A stretch of 35,245 nt of DNA, from contig CBDFHV010000070.1 of NCBI GenBank assembly GCA_965247705.1, positions 1 to 35,245 on the forward strand. The letters are read 5' to 3'. Origin of the DNA: CBDFHV01 sp965247705 (GTDB taxonomy: Bacteria > Pseudomonadota > Alphaproteobacteria > Rhodospirillales > CAMCUA01). How positions within the stretch are numbered: position 1 is the stretch's first letter; the number at the start of each line of letters is the position of its first letter. A program made the position numbers and the translations under genes. The notes under the pieces were generated by a model. It saw nothing but the letters and a program-made list of their open reading frames with translations. It searched no databases and was not told the DNA's origin. Positions 31,183-35,245 of the stretch are shown here, piece after piece.

Positions 31183-32967
31183 ATGGACTACGAAACCTGC
31201 CCCAACCTGGTGCACCTGTTCTTCGCCAAGGCGGCGGAGAAGGGAGACCGGCCCTTCCTGTGGGCCAAACGGGACGGGAACTACGCGCCCCTCGGCTGGC
31301 GCCAGACAGCCGAAATCGTGTCGCGGTTGACCGCCGGTCTCAAATCCCTGGGCATCGCGCGGGGCGATCGGGTGATGCTGGTGGCCGAGAATCGGCCTGA
31401 ATGGCTGATCGCCGACGTGGCGATCATGGCCGCGGGCGGTATTACCGTACCCGCCTACACGACCAACACGGTCCAGGACCACCACCACATCCTGACCGAC
31501 AGCGGCGCCAAGGGGGCCATCGTGTCCGGCGATCGGCTGGCGCGAAATCTCCTGCCGGCGGCCCGGGAGTCGGGGACCATGGGCTTTGTCATCGGCATGG
31601 AACCTATCGGGGACGAAGGCGGAGACGGCATTGCCCTCCATGCCTGGGAGGACCTTTTGGCCGGCGCCGAGGCGGATGTGGAGGCCACCAATGGGGCCGC
31701 CCCGTGGCGGCGCGACGATACCGCGTGCATCATCTACACCTCGGGCACAGGCGGTGCGCCAAAGGGGGTGATGCTCCATCACGGGGCGATCCTGCACAAC
31801 TGTCGAGGCGCCTACGATTTCCTCCTGGAGCTGGGGCTGGGCGAGGAGACATTTCTGTCGTTCCTGCCCCTGTCCCACTCCTACGAGCACACGGCCGGGC
31901 AGTTCTTCCCCATCTCCATCGGCGCCCAGATCTATTACGCCGAGGGCGTGGAAACCTTGTCGGCGAACCTGCAGGAGGCGCGACCGACTTTGATGACGGC
32001 GGTGCCGCGGCTGTACGAGATGATGCGGGGCCGCATCCTTCGCGGTGTCACGGCGCAAGGCGGTCTCAAGGAAAAGCTGTTCCTCAGGGCCGTCGACGTG
32101 GGCCGCAAACGGATCATCGAACCGCGCCAGCTTTCCCTTGCCGATCGGCTTCTCGACCCGCTGCTGGAGAAAGCGGTGCGCGACAAGGTGCGCCAGCGCT
32201 TCGGCGGGCGACTGAAGGCGCTGGTATCGGGCGGGGCGCCCCTGAACCCGGACGTCGGCCTCTTTTTCAGCGCCTTGGGCATGCGGGTGCTGCAGGGCTA
32301 CGGCCAGACCGAGTCGGCGCCGGTGATCAGCCTCAACCGGCCGAGCAAGGTCAAAATGCACACCGTCGGACCGCCCCTTTCCGGCGTCGACGTCAAGATT
32401 GCCGAGGACGGCGAGATTCTGGTCCAAGGCGAGTTGGTCATGCAGGGCTATTGGGGCAATCCGCAAGCGACCGGCGACACCATCCGCGACGGCTGGCTGC
32501 ATACGGGCGACATCGGACGATTCGACCAGGACGGTTACCTGGAAATCACCGACCGCAAGAAGGACATCATCGTCAACTCGGGCGGCGACAACCTGTCGCC
32601 GCAGAAAGTGGAGGGGCTGATCACCCTCCAGCCGGAGTTCCTTCAGGCCATGGTCCATGGCGACCGGCGGCCCCACCTGGTCGCTCTCCTGGTCGTCGAC
32701 CATGAATGGGCGACGACCTGGTCCCGGGAGAACGGCAAGCCTTCGGACATGGCGGGGCTGACGGCGGACGAGGATTTCCGCAAGGCGATGGCTGCGGCGA
32801 TCGCCCGCGTCAACGACGGTGTGTCGCTGATCGAAAAGGTGCGCCACTTCCTCATCGCCGACGAGCCCTTCACCGTCGAAAACGAACAGATGACCCCGAC
32901 CCTGAAAGTGCGCCGCCACAAGATCCGCGAGGTCTATGGGGACAGGCTGGATGCCCTTTACGGTTAG
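31183..32967 (+). CDS. long-chain acyl-CoA synthetase (AMP-dependent)
   Basis: A 594-residue adenylate-forming ligase that activates a fatty acid with ATP and CoA. The P-loop CIIYTSGTGGAPKGVMLHHG, the AMP-binding GYGQTESAPVISLN, the hinge WLHTGDIGRFDQDGYLEITD with RKKDIIVNSGGDNLSP and a C-terminal TPTLKVRRHKIRE (catalytic Lys) are all present. The start is ATG at 31183, 57 bases into the longer frame, where homology begins. FACL-type enzymes in this group take long chains; the exact chain length is not visible. Divergent from ABC1; an IS110-family element follows its stop after about 20 bp without disrupting it. Confidence 0.9.
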   Translation: MDYETCPNLVHLFFAKAAEKGDRPFLWAKRDGNYAPLGWRQTAEIVSRLTAGLKSLGIARGDRVMLVAENRPEWLIADVAIMAAGGITVPAYTTNTVQDHHHILTDSGAKGAIVSGDRLARNLLPAARESGTMGFVIGMEPIGDEGGDGIALHAWEDLLAGAEADVEATNGAAPWRRDDTACIIYTSGTGGAPKGVMLHHGAILHNCRGAYDFLLELGLGEETFLSFLPLSHSYEHTAGQFFPISIGAQIYYAEGVETLSANLQEARPTLMTAVPRLYEMMRGRILRGVTAQGGLKEKLFLRAVDVGRKRIIEPRQLSLADRLLDPLLEKAVRDKVRQRFGGRLKALVSGGAPLNPDVGLFFSALGMRVLQGYGQTESAPVISLNRPSKVKMHTVGPPLSGVDVKIAEDGEILVQGELVMQGYWGNPQATGDTIRDGWLHTGDIGRFDQDGYLEITDRKKDIIVNSGGDNLSPQKVEGLITLQPEFLQAMVHGDRRPHLVALLVVDHEWATTWSRENGKPSDMAGLTADEDFRKAMAAAIARVNDGVSLIEKVRHFLIADEPFTVENEQMTPTLKVRRHKIREVYGDRLDALYG

Positions 32968-32993
32968 ACCCCATGTCCGACTGGGATGTGGGT

Positions 32994-33071
32994 GACCCGT
33001 CTCACATTATGCGGGTGTCGAGGGTTGCACCGGATGGTCCGGTGTCTTGCCTCATGCATAGGAGACGGGTC
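32994..33071 (+). ncRNA. structured left end of the IS110 element, candidate bridge-RNA region
   Basis: GACCCGTCTC (32994-33003) and GAGACGGGTC (33062-33071) are a perfect ten-base stem whose 3' arm ends at the base before the ATG. Inside it is a second hairpin, CACCGGA-TGG-TCCGGTG (33028-33044). In IS110-group elements the non-coding end encodes the bridge RNA that guides recombination. That this region does so is inference from position and fold. Confidence 0.45.
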
Positions 33072-34184
33072 ATGGAACAGGTTATCACGTACGTGGGTCT
33101 GGACGTTCACAAGAAGAGCATTTCGGTCGCCATTGCCGATGGCGGCTTGCGCCGGGAGGCGCGCTATTTCGGCACCATCGCGAACCAACCGGCGGCGTTG
33201 CGGAAGTTGGCGCACAGGCTGGGGCGCGAGGGACGCGCGCTGCGCTTCTGCTACGAGGCCGGGCCGTGCGGTTACGGGGTCTATCGGACGCTAACATCGC
33301 TCGGCCACGACTGCGTGGTGGTGGCGCCGTCGCTGATCCCGCGGCGTCCTGGCGATCGGATCAAGACCGACCGCCGCGATGCCTTGGGCTTGGCCAAGCT
33401 GGACCGCGCCGGCGAGCTGACGCCGGTGTGGGTTCCCGAGCCCGAGCACGAGGCCCTGCGCGATCTGGTGCGGGCCCGCGCGGCGGCGGTCAAGGCCCTG
33501 CGCCGGGCGCGTCAGCAGTTGAGCGGCTTCCTGCTACGCCACGCCCGCACGCGAGACGGCAACAACTGGACCCTGGCCCACCGGCGCTGGCTGGCGAGCC
33601 TGCGTTTCGAGCAGCCGGCCCAGCAGATCGTCCTGGAGGACTATATCCAGGCCATCGAGGATGCCCAGGCGCGGCGCGACCGCCTGACGGCCGAGATCGA
33701 AGCATTGGTCCCCCGTTGGTCCCTGGCTGCCGTCGCCCAGGCCCTTCAGGCCATGCGCGGCGTGGCGCTGATCACCGCCGTCACCCTGTTGGCCGAGATC
33801 GGCGACCTGACCCGTTTCGACAGCCCGCGTCAGCTCATGGCGCACCTCGGTCTGGTGCCCTCGGAGCATTCCAGCGCCGCTCACATCCGGCGCGGCGCCA
33901 TCACCAAGGCCGGCAACGCCGAGGCGCGCCGCGTCATGATCGAGGCCGCCTGGTGCTACCGCCTGCCGGCGCGGGTCAGCCGCTGCCTCCTGGAGCGCCT
34001 CCAGGGCCAACCCAAGGCGGTCCGCGACATCGCCTGGAAGGCCCAGACCCGCCTCTGCGCCCGCTACCGCCGCATGGGCGCCCAAGGCAAGGATACCCCC
34101 CTGGTCACAACGGCTATCGCCCGCGAGATGCTCGGCTTCGTCTGGGCCATCGCCCGCGAGGTCGCGCCGTGCAAGGCCGGCTGA
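33072..34184 (+). CDS. IS110-family transposase
   Basis: A 370-residue DEDD-type recombinase. The N-terminal RuvC-like domain has the acidic residues in TYVGLDVHKK (Asp11), FCYEAGPCGYG (Glu) and DRIKTDRRDALGLAKL (two Asp). The middle is a long coiled-coil, and the C-terminal Tnp domain contains MRGVALITAVTLLAEIGDLT and LGLVPSEHSSAAHIRRGAIT followed by KAGNAEARR; the Ser pair in EHSS supplies the recombination nucleophile of the family. The ATG at 33072 follows GGAGACGGGTC. The frame is intact and could be active. Confidence 0.92.
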   Translation: MEQVITYVGLDVHKKSISVAIADGGLRREARYFGTIANQPAALRKLAHRLGREGRALRFCYEAGPCGYGVYRTLTSLGHDCVVVAPSLIPRRPGDRIKTDRRDALGLAKLDRAGELTPVWVPEPEHEALRDLVRARAAAVKALRRARQQLSGFLLRHARTRDGNNWTLAHRRWLASLRFEQPAQQIVLEDYIQAIEDAQARRDRLTAEIEALVPRWSLAAVAQALQAMRGVALITAVTLLAEIGDLTRFDSPRQLMAHLGLVPSEHSSAAHIRRGAITKAGNAEARRVMIEAAWCYRLPARVSRCLLERLQGQPKAVRDIAWKAQTRLCARYRRMGAQGKDTPLVTTAIAREMLGFVWAIAREVAPCKAG

Positions 34185-34214
34185 GAAAAAGCAGGGAAAA
34201 ATCGTCACCCCACA

Positions 34215-34530
34215 AGAGGAGGACCGAAGCAGCCTACCAACAGTCCGCCGGCGCCCATGCCTGGGGGCGAGACCACGGTGAGGGGAACCCTCGACTGCTC
34301 TACGAGCGGGACTTGTCCCACGCTCGTCATCTAGACCGAGGCAGCCCCACGACGAACCCAGGGTCATGCGGTCCCAACCCGCGCATCAGAGATCGATCAA
34401 CCGTCGTCAGGACGGTTTCGCCCCCTGCCATGTGCGCTGGCGCTATACGTATCTCGACACCGGCAACACGGTGAGCGGTGATCTTCGTCCGAAACCTTGA
34501 ATTCGGACATGAGAGAGCAGCGGATCAACC
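34215..34530. other. intergenic region between IS110 and RES gene
   Basis: About 315 bp without a confident gene. It has a perfect hairpin AACCGTC-GTCAG-GACGGTT (34399-34417) that may end the RES transcript, and a 44-codon plus-strand ORF (34366-34500) ending with FAPCHVRWRYTYLDTGNTVS, which looks faintly protein-like but cannot be assigned. If the IS extends further than I placed it, its right end lies here. Confidence 0.4.
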
Positions 34531-35245
34531 TCACCCGATCTCCACACTGGTGATCTTCACCACGGTCGACGTCCCCACCACGTCCCATCGATACTCATAG
34601 TGGTCTCCCAGCAACACTGGCAACGGGATCAGGGAAGGCCGAAATACACAGACATTGGTGCCCCCTGACCGGCGCACGCTGTCATAAGCGAGGCCGTTCT
34701 CCCGATCGGTCCCGCCCATGGGCCATCGCATGGCCGCGGCAAACCGCCGCGCCAGCCCATAGTTGGCGGGATCCGGATCATAGAGCTCTGGCATCGCGTC
34801 CCCCATGCCCCGGATATCGCGGAGCGGACAATCGATATGGGCGATCAGCTGGCGAATCTGGATGGTGGACGGGAAAGTCCGCGTCGAATGGCGCAACCGA
34901 CGCTCGCTGTGAAACCGGGTCTCCGCGATCGCCGTCTCCACCTCAAAGGACCCATACCAGGCGCCGAGCCGCTGATCGGTGAACCGCCCACCTGCGGGGT
35001 CCGAAGGCAGAAAGGCCGCCATTACCATGCTCGCCGTCTCGCCGCCCACGATCTCCGCCGCGGGCAGGATGCCGAGGCGGCTGCCGAGCAGGGCGAGCCG
35101 GTCATTGGTGGCCGCTTCCAGCAGAAATGCGACGCGCAGTTCCTCCGGGTCCGACATCAGGTCGTCGAACACGCCCGTGGTCGGATGGCGGCTGGCGATA
35201 AGGCGGTGCGTGCGCTGCTTAACTTGGGTGCGGACCGGCGCCTTC
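34531..35245 (-). CDS. RES-domain protein (toxin-like NAD+ phosphorylase), 5' end outside window
   Basis: At least 238 residues, open to the right edge. RES proteins are ADP-ribosyltransferase-like toxins that degrade NAD+ and pair with an Xre-type antitoxin. Visible parts are RLIASRHPTTGVFDDLMSDP near the domain start (Arg), GAWYGSFEVETAIAETRFHS (Tyr and Glu of the active site) and GLAYDSVRRSGGTNVCVFRP (Ser of the RES signature). A GTG inside the frame at 35172 is not the start, since RES homology continues upstream of it. At the edge the frame begins KAPVRTQVKQRTHR. An antitoxin gene would be expected just to the right of the window. Toxicity is inferred from the family. Confidence 0.85.
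   Translation of the reverse strand, partial: KAPVRTQVKQRTHRLIASRHPTTGVFDDLMSDPEELRVAFLLEAATNDRLALLGSRLGILPAAEIVGGETASMVMAAFLPSDPAGGRFTDQRLGAWYGSFEVETAIAETRFHSERRLRHSTRTFPSTIQIRQLIAHIDCPLRDIRGMGDAMPELYDPDPANYGLARRFAAAMRWPMGGTDRENGLAYDSVRRSGGTNVCVFRPSLIPLPVLLGDHYEYRWDVVGTSTVVKITSVEIG

Larger units (their letters stand above)
32987..34214 (+). mobile_element. IS110-family insertion sequence (ends tentative)
   Basis: The ORF at 33072-34184 is flanked by a possible subterminal inverted repeat: TGTGGGTGAC at 32987-32996 and GTCACCCCACA at 34204-34214, which are complementary apart from one extra G. IS110-family elements have no classical terminal repeats and often leave no target duplication, so the ends are only approximate. 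It is inserted between the acyl-CoA ligase and the RES gene; no disrupted gene is seen. Confidence 0.6.

Noticed and set aside
31150..32919. A 589-codon minus-strand frame
   Set aside because: Antisense to the acyl-CoA ligase, whose motifs are complete.

Overview
The window is about 35 kb of high-GC DNA from an alphaproteobacterium, most likely Rhodospirillales. This is inferred from the three-subunit proton-pumping transhydrogenase (the Rhodospirillum-type pntAA-pntAB-pntB split), a class II cytochrome c', the rpsU/def/COQ9 arrangement with COQ9 read away from rpsU, paired DUF465 proteins and perfect FNR-type boxes. No rRNA, tRNA or CRISPR array was seen.

Left part (1-7.8 kb). Genes on the minus strand are a TRAP solute-binding protein cut by the window edge, a 2-oxoglutarate/Fe(II) oxygenase, a small ORF and an FNR-like iron-sulfur regulator. 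The last two each carry an apparent single-base frameshift. A perfect FNR-type palindrome separates the regulator from a small divergent gene. Next come two overlapping paralogous D-2-hydroxyacid dehydrogenases, an ECF sigma/anti-sigma pair and a divergent cytochrome c'. Matched ECF-type promoter motifs lie on both strands between sigma and cytochrome.

Scar region (7.8-11.2 kb). The 3' end of a TetR gene is joined to the 3' end of a decayed tyrosine recombinase. Beyond it lie a 5'-truncated alpha/beta-hydrolase-glycosyltransferase fusion, a truncated IS3-family element and a FecR-domain gene whose last codons come from IS sequence. It reads as repeated mobile-element rearrangement.

Middle (11.2-22.9 kb). 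A PotD-like binding protein is followed by a 34-residue membrane protein with a well-placed FNR-type promoter, an aspartoacylase-family hydrolase, a 41-residue membrane protein behind a near-consensus sigma-54 promoter, and an aminoadipate-semialdehyde dehydrogenase preceded by 16-bp tandem repeats. Then come phosphofructokinase between two DUF465 genes, a degenerate GGDEF protein, purEK, COQ9, peptide deformylase and rpsU.

Right part (22.9-35.2 kb). Transhydrogenase genes, a RidA protein, a class IV aminotransferase, a small exported protein and a cyclic-nucleotide-binding protein are followed by a DUF3108 protein with no stop near its expected end, an ABC1/UbiB kinase, an acyl-CoA ligase, an IS110-family element with a structured left end, and a RES-domain toxin-like protein cut by the right edge.

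Most of the window is housekeeping and respiratory/redox metabolism. The points most worth following are the two tiny membrane proteins with recognisable FNR and sigma-54 promoters, the ECF promoter pair beside cytochrome c', the scar region, and the group of apparent single-base lesions, which are either real gene decay or assembly indels.
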